Part shown: positions 44,248-52,953 of the stretch, in pieces
Numbering within the stretch: position 1 is the first letter of the stretch
Layout: each line of letters opens with the position of its first letter
Assembly: GCF_043197795.1 (NCBI RefSeq)
Contig: NZ_JBICTU010000028.1
Location: 1-64,000 of the forward strand
From: Sphaerisporangium sp040649355
GTDB lineage: Bacteria > Actinomycetota > Actinomycetes > Streptosporangiales > Streptosporangiaceae
Direction: 5' to 3'
Length of the DNA stretch: 64,000 bases
Position numbers and translations under genes: made by a program
The notes under the pieces: generated by a model
Seen by the model: only the letters and a program-made list of their open reading frames with translations
Told to the model about the DNA's origin: nothing
Database searches by the model: none

Positions 44248-45240
44248 TCAGAGCTTGCCGAGCCCGCGGGCCAGGATGGTGGCGGTCTTCGCGATGGCCT
44301 TGTTGTCGGTGGCGAGACCTGCGGAGCGGTTGGTGTAGATCGCCATGATGAGGGGCGCGGCGCCCTTCTCGGGCCAGATGGCGGCGATGTCGTTCCCACC
44401 GCCGAACCCCGAGGAGTTGGTGCCGGTCTTGTCGCCGATCGTCCAGGTCTTGGGCAGGCCGGCGCGGATGCGCTCGTCGCCGGTCTTGCTCGCGATCAGC
44501 CAGGCGTTGAGCTGCTCCCGGTCCTTGGCGTGCAGCGCCTTCCCAGTCGTGAGCGCGCGCAGGTCACGGCCGATGGCCGCGGGCGTGGTGGTGTCGCGCT
44601 TCTCTTTGGGGGTCCAGTCGTTGAGTTCGGGGTGCCGGCGGTCCATACGGGAGATCGGGTCCTTCAGCGTACGGAAGTACTTCGTCAGGCAGGCGGGCCC
44701 GCCGATCTGCGCGAGCAGCAGGTTGGACGCGGTGCCGTCGCTCAGCGTGACGGCCGCCTCGCACAGCTGCGCGACGCTCAGGCCGTCCTCGACGTGCTTC
44801 TCGGTGATCGGCGAGTTGGGCTTCAGATCGGCGGCCGTCCACTTGACGACCTTGCTCATCAGGCCGGGCTCGGAGGTGCGCGCCTTGTGCAGCACGGCCG
44901 CGCAGAGGGGCGCCTTGAAGGTGGACAGCAACGGGAAGCGCTCGCCCGCCCGATACGTCACCATCTTGCCGGTGGCCGTGTCGATGGCGTACGCGCCGAT
45001 GCGGCCCTTGAAGGACACCTCCAGCTTGCGCAGGTCCTTCCTGACCTGGGCCTCTCCCGAAACCGCCGCCGGCGCCGTTGCCGCAGTCAGCGCCGTTGCC
45101 GCCGCTGGGGCCGCCGGGGCCGCCGCCGGCGGCGCGGTCGAGGCTGTTTTCGCGCCGAGGACGCAACCGGACAGGAGGGAGATCGCCAAGGCGGTCGCGG
45201 GCAGCGCGGCCGCGAGCCGGCGGGCGCGGAAGTATCGCAT
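44248..45240 (-). CDS. Class A beta-lactamase-like lipoprotein lacking Glu166
   Basis: A 330-residue exported serine hydrolase. The signal peptide ends in LLSGC (lipidated Cys26), followed by an Ala/Pro/Thr-rich linker to about residue 60. The catalytic domain has the STFK motif (Ser70-Lys73), SDG in place of SDN (as in mycobacterial BlaC) and KTGT. At the omega loop the usual WEPELN reads RHPELN, so the general base Glu166 is His. Surrounding positions (DR before, RDTTTP after) align well with TEM-type enzymes, so this is not a misalignment. Such a protein should acylate but deacylate poorly. It may be a penicillin-binding or sensing protein, or use another base. Confidence 0.88.
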   Translation of the reverse strand: MRYFRARRLAAALPATALAISLLSGCVLGAKTASTAPPAAAPAAPAAATALTAATAPAAVSGEAQVRKDLRKLEVSFKGRIGAYAIDTATGKMVTYRAGERFPLLSTFKAPLCAAVLHKARTSEPGLMSKVVKWTAADLKPNSPITEKHVEDGLSVAQLCEAAVTLSDGTASNLLLAQIGGPACLTKYFRTLKDPISRMDRRHPELNDWTPKEKRDTTTPAAIGRDLRALTTGKALHAKDREQLNAWLIASKTGDERIRAGLPKTWTIGDKTGTNSSGFGGGNDIAAIWPEKGAAPLIMAIYTNRSAGLATDNKAIAKTATILARGLGKL

Positions 45241-45286
45241 GTCAAATCCCTTGCTTGCCGTATGTCAGACAGTAGGAGCAAAGCAG

Positions 45287-45964
45287 ATGCCCCGATGCGA
45301 CGGCGGGCCGGAGCTGTTGACGGGTGGCACGGCGTTTCGTACGTTCCACGAGTCCAAGCCCGGCGATGACCTTGTCGACCTGCTCATCCAGGCCAGGGAC
45401 GAGGACGACCGGCTGTCGGAAGGAGAGCTGGTCAACACCGTCTTCTCCCTCATCACGGCCGGTCACGAGACGACGGCCTCAATGATCGCCCGCGGTGTCT
45501 TCAGGTTGCTCCTCCACCCCGGCCAGTGGGCCGAGCTGGTAGCGGACCCGGCCCTCACGGCCACCGCGGTCGAGGAGATCCTCCGCTTCGACGGGCCGCC
45601 CGCCAGCGCCTTCATGCGCCGGGTGACCGAAGACATCGACCTTCCTAGTGGCTCGCTGGGCGCCGGGACGGTCGTCATGCCGAACCTGAACGCTGCCAAC
45701 CACGATCCGCAGGCGTTTCCCGAGCCGGGGCGGTTCGACATCCACCGCTTCGTCCACCACCCCCCGAACCCGCATGTGGCATTCGGTTACGGCCCGCATC
45801 GCTGCCTGGCCGCCAGCCTCGCCAGGGTCGAGCTCACCGAGGCGATCAGAGCCTTGGTCACCCGGCGGCCCGCCCTCCGCCTGACCGCGTCACCCGAATC
45901 GGTGACCTGGACCGATGGTCTGGTCTACCGGCCCGTCGCCATGCAAGTGACCACGGGCGGATGA
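45287..45964 (+). pseudogene. 5'-truncated cytochrome P450
   Basis: A 225-residue frame contains only the C-terminal half of a P450: helix I (ITAGHETTASM), the ExxR motif (EEILRFDGPP) and the heme loop FGYGPHRCLA with the cysteine ligand. About 170-200 N-terminal residues are missing. The frame has an AGGAG site before ATG 45287, but only 46 bases separate it from the divergent beta-lactamase-like start, leaving little room for a promoter. It is most likely a decayed gene, although a short protein could be made. Confidence 0.7.
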
Positions 45965-46036
45965 CCTCATCCGTGTGAGCCGCTCGTTCATGATCGGAAA
46001 TGTGCCCAGGCCGTGTGCGAAGTTTCCGCGACGCCA

Positions 46037-46074
46037 CCGGCGCCCCCCGGTCAGAGTCGATCGGGGGGCGCCGG
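46037..46074. terminator. Hairpin terminator
   Basis: A 13-bp perfect stem (46037-46049 with 46062-46074) and 12-base loop lie between the truncated P450 and the convergent discoidin/beta-helix gene. Confidence 0.8.
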
Positions 46075-46110
46075 CCGTGTGTCACCGCTGGGACGGAGCG
46101 GGTGCCGGGA

Positions 46111-48660
46111 TCACGGGTAGGAGGTGACGGTGGACGGGATGGTGGCGGTGCCGGAGGCCGGGGCGCCGGTGTCGTTGATGACGTGGTTGTACTTGCCCAT
46201 GCCGCCGAGGGAGACGACGAGCACGCTGTGGAACTTCACGGTCGGCTTCACCGGGACCTCGAAGCCGTGGTCGGCCTCGATGGCGGGGTCGCTGGTGAAG
46301 TTGCAGTAGCTGCCGAGGCCCCAGCCCTCATGGGTGGTGACCGCGTTGCCCACCTTGTAGGCGGCCCAGCCCTTGACTGTGCCGTTCATGTACGCGGCCT
46401 GGCTCGGCGGGTCGTAGGGGAGCTCGTTCTGGAAGAAGATGGTGCGGCCGCGCTCGCCGAGCCACTCCACGTTGTACTTCTGGTAGTGCTCGACGAACAG
46501 GCCCGTGGCGAGCACGTCGTCGCCGTACACCCGCAGGCCGTAGTCGGCGGTGTTGACGTTCCAGCCGATGCCGCTGCCGTGGTCGCCACGCCAGAGCCAG
46601 GTGTGGTCGATGATCACGTCATCGCTGTAGACGGCCACGCTGGTCGTCGCCTTGCCGGCGAACTGCCCGCCGACGCGGACGAACACGTCCTGCATCGACG
46701 TCGGGTTGGCGGAGTGGTCGGTGTGGACGCCCTGCTGCCCGATCTCCAGCAGCGTGGGCGAGTTGACCGTGCCGGCGTCGATCAGGAAGCCGTTGAGCTT
46801 GACGCCGTCCACGTCGGCGACCTTGATCGCTGTGACGCCGTTGTCGGGGACCAGCGTCGCCAGTCCGAGACCCATGACGATGGTGTCCGCCCTGGTCACG
46901 TTGACCGTCTGGTTCAGGTGGTAGATGCCCGGGGTGAACAGCAGGTGCAGTCCCTGGGCGAGAGCCTGGTTGAGGGTCGCGGCGGTGACGCCCGGCTTGG
47001 CGACGTAGAACTGCTCGATCCCGATGGACGTGCCCGGGGTCGCGCCGCCCGCCCAGGTGGTGCCGCGCGCGTTGACGCGCTTGCTCGGGACGAACACCTT
47101 GTAGGCGTTGCCCTCCAGGTACAGGTACGGCTTCTCGCGGCTGATCGGCGTGTTGTTCAGCGTCGTGTACCGCGGCTCGGGGAAGCCGTTGGCCGGAGCG
47201 CCCTCCACGCCGGAGAAGACCATGTTCCAGACGCCGTTGGTCCAGCCGCCGATGCTGCTGTCGCGGGTGTACCACTGCTGCTGCGAGTACGGCCCGACCG
47301 TGCCGTCGATCTTGCTGTCGGCGATGTAGCCGCCGCTGGCCCAGCCGTAGCCGGAGGGCGCCAGGTTCAGCCCGCCCTTGATGTGCATCCGGCGGAACGG
47401 CGCGGCCTGGGCGACCGCCCAGCGGTTGGTGCCGTCGTAGGGGGCGACCGACAGGTTCTCGGTCGACCGCCAGAAGTTCTGGGTGGCGTTGCCGTTGAAC
47501 CAGCCCGCGTCGACGCTGACGCCCTTCACGGTGACGTCGTCGGGGTTGCGGCCGAGGCCGTAGACCGAGGTGTAGAAGCCGGTGTTGACGTTGACGTCAT
47601 AGCTTCCCGGCTTGAACATCAGCGCGTAGCGTCCCTCACCGAACTGCGCCGCCTCCTGCTGGGTGAAGATCTGGTTGATCTGCGCCTGGATGGTGGGGCC
47701 CGACATGGACGGGTCGAAGACCTTCACGTTCGGGCCGAGGTCACCGCCACCCGGCAGCTGCGGCCCGCCGCCCCCGGTCTTGGTGTGTACCGCGACCTCC
47801 CACAGGGAGTAGCCGTAGCCGGTCCCGCGGGCCGTGCCGTAGACACGGACGTAGCGGCCGTTGCCCGTCACGTCGTAGGACGCGTTGCCGCCGGTGCCGC
47901 CGGTGACCGTCTTCAGGTCGGTCCAGGTCGTGCCGTTGGCCGACGCCTGGATCGCGAAGTTCTTGCCGTAGGCGGCCTCCCAGTTCAGGTCGATCTTGCA
48001 GATGTCCTGAGCGGAGCCGAGGTCGACCTGCACCCACTGCGGGTCGCTGGAGAGGCTGGACCAGCGGGTGCCGGTGTTCCCGTCGAAGGCGTACTTCGCG
48101 GCCAGGTCGGCGCCCTGTTGCGAGGAGGCGGTCGCGGTCTTGTTCAGCGCGGCGTTGCCGGTGTCGCACGGGCCGGTGGTGCCGCCGGTGTCGCCGTACA
48201 CCTGGAACTCCCAGAGGGAGTAGCCGTAGCCGGTGGCGCGGGTGCTGCCGAGCATCCGGACGTAGCGGCCGTTGCCCGTCACCGTCCAGGTCTCGGTGCC
48301 GCCGGTGCCGCCGGTGACCGACTTCAGGTCGGTCCAGTTCGTGCCGTCTGTCGAGGACTGGACCTTGTACGCGGTGGCGTAGGCGGCTTCCCAGTTCAGC
48401 ACGACCTTGCTGATGGGGGCCGCGGCGCCGAGGTCCACCTGGAGCCACTGCGGGTCGCTTGCGGCGCTGGACCAGCGGGTGGCGGTGTTGCCGTCCACGG
48501 CGTAGGCGGCGGGGGTGCCGGCGTTCTCCGTGGACGAGGCCGTCACGGTTTTGCCCTGCGAGAGCAGGGTCTCTGCGGCGTGCGCCGGGGCGGCGACCGC
48601 GGGTACGGCCAGTAGAGCGCCCAGGACCGCCAGCGCGGTCCCGATGGATCGGAGTCTCAT
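46111..48660 (-). CDS. Secreted protein: two discoidin (F5/8 type C, CBM32-like) domains plus right-handed beta-helix domain
   Basis: An 849-residue secreted protein with a signal peptide ending near AAPAHAAE. Two discoidin-like carbohydrate-binding repeats follow (about 35-165 and 172-310); both carry WSS, DPQW, VQVDLG, GNGRYVRM or GRYVRV and GYGYSLWE segments. The rest (about 330-849) is rich in Gly, Asn and short beta-strands (DDVIIDHTWLWRGDHGSGIGWN, LFTPGIYHLNQTVNV), fitting a pectate-lyase-like beta-helix as in GH55 or polysaccharide lyases. Likely it binds and degrades a polysaccharide. The catalytic family is not identified. The ATG at 48660 is preferred; ATG 48678 is possible. A LacI-type operator lies about 330 bases upstream. 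Confidence 0.8.
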   Translation of the reverse strand: MRLRSIGTALAVLGALLAVPAVAAPAHAAETLLSQGKTVTASSTENAGTPAAYAVDGNTATRWSSAASDPQWLQVDLGAAAPISKVVLNWEAAYATAYKVQSSTDGTNWTDLKSVTGGTGGTETWTVTGNGRYVRMLGSTRATGYGYSLWEFQVYGDTGGTTGPCDTGNAALNKTATASSQQGADLAAKYAFDGNTGTRWSSLSSDPQWVQVDLGSAQDICKIDLNWEAAYGKNFAIQASANGTTWTDLKTVTGGTGGNASYDVTGNGRYVRVYGTARGTGYGYSLWEVAVHTKTGGGGPQLPGGGDLGPNVKVFDPSMSGPTIQAQINQIFTQQEAAQFGEGRYALMFKPGSYDVNVNTGFYTSVYGLGRNPDDVTVKGVSVDAGWFNGNATQNFWRSTENLSVAPYDGTNRWAVAQAAPFRRMHIKGGLNLAPSGYGWASGGYIADSKIDGTVGPYSQQQWYTRDSSIGGWTNGVWNMVFSGVEGAPANGFPEPRYTTLNNTPISREKPYLYLEGNAYKVFVPSKRVNARGTTWAGGATPGTSIGIEQFYVAKPGVTAATLNQALAQGLHLLFTPGIYHLNQTVNVTRADTIVMGLGLATLVPDNGVTAIKVADVDGVKLNGFLIDAGTVNSPTLLEIGQQGVHTDHSANPTSMQDVFVRVGGQFAGKATTSVAVYSDDVIIDHTWLWRGDHGSGIGWNVNTADYGLRVYGDDVLATGLFVEHYQKYNVEWLGERGRTIFFQNELPYDPPSQAAYMNGTVKGWAAYKVGNAVTTHEGWGLGSYCNFTSDPAIEADHGFEVPVKPTVKFHSVLVVSLGGMGKYNHVINDTGAPASGTATIPSTVTSYP

Positions 48661-48991
48661 GTCATTCCGTTTCCACATTTCGAAGGTACGGGGGGGTGCG
48701 GGGGCGACTCCCGCCCACGGATGCGTACGGTGCTCGGCCAGGGCCGGTGGATCGGGCACCGCTCGCGAGGGCGGGGTGTTCGGCATCTGGGAGCGACTAG
48801 CCGTAGGAGGTGCCGCGCCGGGGGAGGGGGGGCGGACGCCGACGGCGGGCGCCGTGGACCGGGAGCCGGCCGTCATGGCGGTGATCGGACCGCGTTCCAG
48901 CTCGCCGAAGGGGAACCGGCCCGAACGTCGACCTGGATACACGATCTCTCCTCGTGAAAGGGGATGCCTGCCGCACGGGCGACAGGAGTGG

Positions 48992-49005
48992 GGAGAGCGC
49001 TCTCC
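48992..49005. promoter_or_regulatory. LacI-family operator candidate (site 1)
   Basis: GGAGAGCGCTCTCC is a perfect palindrome with the central GCGC typical of actinobacterial LacI-family operators such as the CebR site. It lies downstream of a minus-strand TTGACA box, in the right place to repress the beta-helix gene. Confidence 0.7.
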
Positions 49006-49257
49006 GACATGAGAGTGCCCTTCACGAGCGATCGGTGTCAAGGCTCATCTTTCAACACGGAAGAAACGTGCTGCTTACCCGCCGGAAACCTGGCCGACCG
49101 GATGTCGTCCCTCAGGAGCGTGATGGCCGGGGCGCTCGATTCCCGCCCAGGTGACGGAGGCCGTCGGCGGACCTCCGTCCGCCAACGGCCTCGACCATCG
49201 GTTCTGATTGGGCGCGCTTCCACCTTGACAACCCGTGACAGCACGGATAACTCTCTA

Positions 49258-49271
49258 GGAGAGCGCTCTCC
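49258..49271. promoter_or_regulatory. LacI-family operator candidate (site 2)
   Basis: A second exact copy of GGAGAGCGCTCTCC lies 266 bp from the first. It follows a plus-strand TTGACA box (49226-49231) with a GATAAC-like element between, i.e. a repressor position for a plus-strand promoter. Alternatively it is the distal site for looping with site 1. Confidence 0.6.
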
Positions 49272-49441
49272 CCCTTTTGGCGTCCCGGCTCCCCCCTCGA
49301 ACCGAAGGACAGGCCCAGTGCCCTGGATCTACGTCATACGCCACGCTTCTCGGCTGCTCGGCCGTTCCCGCGCGGTGCGGCGGCCGGCGGCAGGGGACCG
49401 AGGAGCCCGGGGCTCGTCAGGCGCACGGCGCGGCCCGGTCG

Positions 49442-49636
49442 CTACTCCTCGATGTGGATGGCCAGCGCGGGGCACACGGCCGCGGCCTGGCGGACGTCGC
49501 CGGCCAGTTCGGCGGGCGGGGTGGGGTTGAGCAGCACCACGATGCCGTCCTCGTCGCGCTGGTCGAACACGTCCATGGCGGCCGTCACGCACTGCCCCGA
49601 AGCGACGCACTTGTCCTGATCGATGATTATCTTCAC
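49442..49636 (-). CDS. Ferredoxin, [3Fe-4S] type, P450 redox partner
   Basis: A 64-residue ferredoxin with Cys10, Cys16 and Cys55 (CVASGQC ... VCP). The fourth cysteine position is Ser13, the pattern of single [3Fe-4S] ferredoxins that pass electrons to actinobacterial P450s. It starts at GTG 49636, 40 bases after the P450 gene at 49677-50870, which is its likely partner. It is the last gene of the redox operon. Confidence 0.9.
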   Translation of the reverse strand: MKIIIDQDKCVASGQCVTAAMDVFDQRDEDGIVVLLNPTPPAELAGDVRQAAAVCPALAIHIEE

Positions 49637-49676
49637 GAGATCCCCTCGATTGCCGTTGCTGCGGATGCCGGTGACG

Positions 49677-50870
49677 TCACCAGGTCACGGGGAGCTCGTA
49701 GACGCCGTAGACCTGCCCGTCGTGCTTGAAGGGGATCTGGTCAAGATCCGTCGCCAGGCGCAGGGTCGGGACGCGCCGGTAGAGGGTGCTGTAGACAACC
49801 TGGAGCTCCATCCGGGCCAGCGGCTGGCCGAGGCACTGGTGCACCCCGAAACCGAAGGCCACGTGGAGGCGGGCGTCGCGGCGGATGTCCAGCTCGTCGG
49901 GGTCGGCGAACATCGCGGGGTCGCGGTTGCCGATGTCGTTCGGCATGATCAGCCCGTCGCCGGCGCGGATCACCTGGCCGGCGATCTCGATGTCCTCAAG
50001 CGCGACCCGGCGGCGTCCGCTGTGGGTGATGTTGAGGTAGCGCAGCAGCTCCTCCACCGCCCCGGCGACCAGCTTCGGATCGTCGCCGTCACGCAGGAGG
50101 TCCAGTTGCCGGGGGTGCCGCAGCAGGGCCAGCGTGCCGAGAGCGATCATATTCGCGGTGGTCTCGTGCCCGGCGATGAGCAGGAGCACGCCCATCTGGG
50201 CCGCTTCCTGGCGCGACAGCTCCCCGGCCCTGACCCGTCCGGCGAGCTGGGACAGCAGGTCCTCGCCGGGCTCGGCGAGCTTGCGGTCCACCAGTTCGTT
50301 CAGGTACTCGGTCAGCCGGCCGGACGCGGCGGCCCGCTGCTCGGGCGTCACGCTGCGCTTGATGACGGTCTTGCTGTTGTCCTGGAAGAAGTCGTGGTCG
50401 GCGTACGGAACCCCGAGCAGTTCGCAGATCACCAGCGAGGGCACCGGCAGGGCGAACGCCTCGACCAGGTCGACGGGCTTCGGGCCGGCGAGCAGGTCGT
50501 CGATGAGGTCGTCCACGATCTTCCGCACGGCCGGGCGCAGGGCCTCCACCCGCTTGATGGCGAACGGAGCCGTCACCATCCGCCGCAGCCGGGCGTGTTC
50601 GGGGTCGTCCATCATGATGAAGCTCAGGGACCCGCCGGTGTACGGGGTGTGGCTCGGATAGCCGGGGCGGGTGATGTCGGCGCTGACCCTCGGGTCGGCC
50701 AGCAGGGCCCGCTGCTCGGCGTGGCGGGTCACCAGCCATGGTGTGCTGCCGTCCCACAGCTTGACCTTCGCCAGCGGGCCGTCCCCTTGCAGGGCCAGCA
50801 GCGCCGGAGGCGGATCGAACGGGCAGCCCGCCGCCCTGGTGCCAGGGAAGAACTCCACCGTTTCTGTCAT
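49677..50870 (-). CDS. Cytochrome P450 (CYP105-like)
   Basis: A 397-residue bacterial P450 with helix I IAGHETTANM, the ExxR motif EELLRYLN, the HSGRRR segment and heme loop FGFGVHQCLGQPLARME carrying the cysteine ligand. The N-terminal FDPPPAL, the paired ferredoxin gene and general layout are typical of CYP105-type monooxygenases. It would hydroxylate a small molecule using electrons from the neighbouring reductase and ferredoxin. The ATG is at 50870 behind a GGAAT stretch. Confidence 0.92.
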   Translation of the reverse strand: MTETVEFFPGTRAAGCPFDPPPALLALQGDGPLAKVKLWDGSTPWLVTRHAEQRALLADPRVSADITRPGYPSHTPYTGGSLSFIMMDDPEHARLRRMVTAPFAIKRVEALRPAVRKIVDDLIDDLLAGPKPVDLVEAFALPVPSLVICELLGVPYADHDFFQDNSKTVIKRSVTPEQRAAASGRLTEYLNELVDRKLAEPGEDLLSQLAGRVRAGELSRQEAAQMGVLLLIAGHETTANMIALGTLALLRHPRQLDLLRDGDDPKLVAGAVEELLRYLNITHSGRRRVALEDIEIAGQVIRAGDGLIMPNDIGNRDPAMFADPDELDIRRDARLHVAFGFGVHQCLGQPLARMELQVVYSTLYRRVPTLRLATDLDQIPFKHDGQVYGVYELPVTW

Positions 50871-50889
50871 CGGTCGATTCCTTTCGAAG

Positions 50890-52074
50890 TCACAGTGTTG
50901 GAGCGCGGCCGGCCGCGTCGCCGATCTGCGGGCGGCGCAGGCGAGCTTGCTTGGGCATGTTCCAGCCGAGGACGGCGGTGATCGTGCCGTCGCGGCGGTA
51001 GAGCGCGACGAAGCGGCGCGCGGCCAGGTCGCCTTCCACGACGATGACCTCCGCGTCGGCGGACGGCGTCCCGTGGACATGGATCCTGGCGTCGAACTGG
51101 TCGGTCCAGAAGTAGGGGACGGGCCGGTAGGGCCGGTCGTCGCCGAGGATGTTGGCCGCGACGAGGTCGGCCTGTTCGGTGGCATTGGTCCGGTTCTCCA
51201 GCCGCAGCGACGTGCCTGCCGTGTCGTGGTGCCAGCGGGCCACGTCGCCGGCCGCGTAGACGCCTGTGGCCGCGCGGCAGCGGGAGTCGCACACCAGTCC
51301 GTTGTCCAGCCGCAGGCCGCTGCCGGCGAGCCAGCCGGTCGCCGGGTCGGCCCCGACCGCGACCACGACCACGTCGGCGGGCAGCACCTCGCCGGTGTCC
51401 AGGCGCACGCCCGTGACTCGCCCGCCCTGCCCGGCGAGCCCGCTGACGGCGGCGCCGAGCCGCAGGCGCACCCCGCGCTCGGTGTGCAGTTCGGCCAGCA
51501 GCCCCGCGATCGCCGGTCCGAGCGGGCCGGCCAGGGGCGCCGGTTGAGGGCCGGCCATCGTGACGGCCAGTCCCATCCCTCGCGCGGTGGCGGCGATCTC
51601 GGCGCCGAGCACCCCGTCGCCGACGACCACGCATCGCGAGGAAGCCAGCAGGTCCGCCCGCAGCGCCAGGGCGTCGTCCAGCGTGCGCAGCGTGTGGACC
51701 CCGGACAGCCCGGCCTGCCCGGCGAGCGTGCGAGGCCGCAGTCCGGTGGCGACGACGACGGCGCCGGCGCGCAGGGCACGTCCGGACGCGGTGTGGACGG
51801 TGCGCGTCCGGGTGTCCAGGCCGACGGCCGCGTCGCCGAGCACGAACTCGGCGTCCAGCGCCACCAGCGCCGCCTCGGGCCGTAGCCGGGCCCGGTCAGG
51901 ATCCCAGGCGCCGGCCAGGACCTGCTTGGACAGCGGCGGACGGTCGTAGGGCAGGTGCGGCTCCGCGCCCAGGATGCTCAGGCCGCCCCGGTAGCCCTTG
52001 CGGCGCAGCGCCTCGGCGGTGGCGATCCCGGCCGCGGAGGCGCCGACCACCACGACGCCGGACGGATCGGTCAC
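50890..52074 (-). CDS. NAD(P)/FAD-dependent ferredoxin reductase
   Basis: A 394-residue flavoprotein of the putidaredoxin/rubredoxin reductase type. It has the N-terminal FAD motif VVVGASAAGIATAEALR, the YDRPPLSK segment, a central NAD(P) motif VVVGDGVLGAEIA and the second FAD segment GVYAAGDVARW. It passes electrons from NAD(P)H to the ferredoxins encoded on either side. ATG 52074 overlaps the upstream ferredoxin stop, and a P450 follows 19 bases later. Confidence 0.92.
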   Translation of the reverse strand: MTDPSGVVVVGASAAGIATAEALRRKGYRGGLSILGAEPHLPYDRPPLSKQVLAGAWDPDRARLRPEAALVALDAEFVLGDAAVGLDTRTRTVHTASGRALRAGAVVVATGLRPRTLAGQAGLSGVHTLRTLDDALALRADLLASSRCVVVGDGVLGAEIAATARGMGLAVTMAGPQPAPLAGPLGPAIAGLLAELHTERGVRLRLGAAVSGLAGQGGRVTGVRLDTGEVLPADVVVVAVGADPATGWLAGSGLRLDNGLVCDSRCRAATGVYAAGDVARWHHDTAGTSLRLENRTNATEQADLVAANILGDDRPYRPVPYFWTDQFDARIHVHGTPSADAEVIVVEGDLAARRFVALYRRDGTITAVLGWNMPKQARLRRPQIGDAAGRAPTL

Positions 52075-52271
52075 ACGCTCTCGCTCAGCTCGATGGCGGC
52101 GGCGGGGCAGACGGCGGCGGCTTCACGCACGCTCGCGCGCAGGTGCTCGGCGGGCTCCGCCGCCAGCAGGATCACGATGCCGTCGTCTTCGCGCTGGTCG
52201 AACACCTCGGGCGCGAGCAGTACGCACTGGCCCGCGCCGCAGCATTTGCCCTCGTCCACGCTGATCTTCAC
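52071..52271 (-). CDS. Ferredoxin, [3Fe-4S] type, second copy
   Basis: A 66-residue ferredoxin similar to the one at 49442-49636: Cys10, Cys16 and Cys55 (CCGAGQC ... VCP), with Ala where a fourth ligand would be. Adjacent Cys11 is an extra cysteine not expected to bind the cluster. The start is GTG 52271 with AGGAAGGAAG upstream. Its stop overlaps the reductase start, so the pair is co-translated. It may serve the P450 at 52954-54174. Confidence 0.88.
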   Translation of the reverse strand: MKISVDEGKCCGAGQCVLLAPEVFDQREDDGIVILLAAEPAEHLRASVREAAAVCPAAAIELSESV

Positions 52272-52291
52272 AGATCTGCTTCCTTCCTGTC

Positions 52292-52951
52292 TCAGGGGAT
52301 GCGCGCGTCCGGCGTCACGGGCGCGGACCACAGCCCGACGATCGCGTCGATCAGCCCGTTCGCGACGCCGTGCCAGCTGGAGCGGGGGGTCGGCTTACCG
52401 CCGGCCAGGGCGCGTTCGTGCTCGGCGCACACGTGCACCATCAGGTGACTGGTCATGTCGCCGCGCTCGGCCCGCACCTCGGCCGGGAGCGCGGGAAGGC
52501 AGCGGTGCAGCCCGTCGACGATCTGGACGAGCGTGGGCGAGGTGAGAGCCTCCTCGATCATGATGTCGCGCAGTGCGGGGTCGGTCATCACCTGCGCGCC
52601 GAACCGGGCGAACCAGGTCGGGTTCCCCATGGCGGCCAGGTGCTCGCAGACCGGACGCACCAGGCAGGACACCCAGTCGCGTACTTCGGTGGAGCCGCTG
52701 ACCTCGGCCACCATCCGCCGGCGGATGCCCTCGATCCGCTCGGCGTTCTTGCGCGCTATGGCCCGCACCAGGTCGGCTTTGGTGCCGAAGTGGTAGCCGA
52801 CCGCCGCGTTGTTGCCCTGTCCGGCGGCCTCGCTCACCTGACGGTTGGACACGGCGAACACCCCGTGCTCGGCGAACAACCGCTCGGCGGCCTCCAGGAT
52901 GTGCTCCCGCGTCGCGCTGACCCGCTCGGCTCGGAACGTCCTGCCGTCCAT
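52292..52951 (-). CDS. TetR family transcriptional regulator
   Basis: A 219-residue TetR-type repressor. The N-terminal helix-turn-helix (ILEAAERLFAEHG, then VSEAAGQGNNAAVGYHFGTKADL) is clear, and the rest is a ligand-binding helical domain. It is embedded between P450 and ferredoxin genes, so it likely regulates this operon and the divergent MFS gene. A 12-bp palindrome at 54237-54248 is its probable operator. ATG 52951 is chosen; GTG 52960, overlapping the P450 stop, is an alternative. Confidence 0.88.
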   Translation of the reverse strand: MDGRTFRAERVSATREHILEAAERLFAEHGVFAVSNRQVSEAAGQGNNAAVGYHFGTKADLVRAIARKNAERIEGIRRRMVAEVSGSTEVRDWVSCLVRPVCEHLAAMGNPTWFARFGAQVMTDPALRDIMIEEALTSPTLVQIVDGLHRCLPALPAEVRAERGDMTSHLMVHVCAEHERALAGGKPTPRSSWHGVANGLIDAIVGLWSAPVTPDARIP

Positions 52952-52953
52952 GA

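Larger units (their letters stand above)
48661..49441. other. Noncoding 780-bp control region with two LacI-type palindromes
   Basis: No convincing gene is seen here. The stretch holds two identical 14-bp palindromes (48992-49005 and 49258-49271), a minus-strand TTGACA box at 49036-49041 next to the first, and a plus-strand TTGACA at 49226-49231 next to the second. The first pair fits control of the discoidin/beta-helix gene. The second points toward no gene. Confidence 0.5.

Noticed and set aside
46000..48615. Plus-strand frame across the discoidin/beta-helix gene
   Set aside because: Its Val/Ala/Asp-rich translation has no recognisable domain; the minus strand has a signal peptide and repeated discoidin motifs.
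46111..48660. Adenylyl cyclase function for the discoidin protein
   Set aside because: No cyclase motif is visible; a secreted carbohydrate-binding beta-helix protein fits better.
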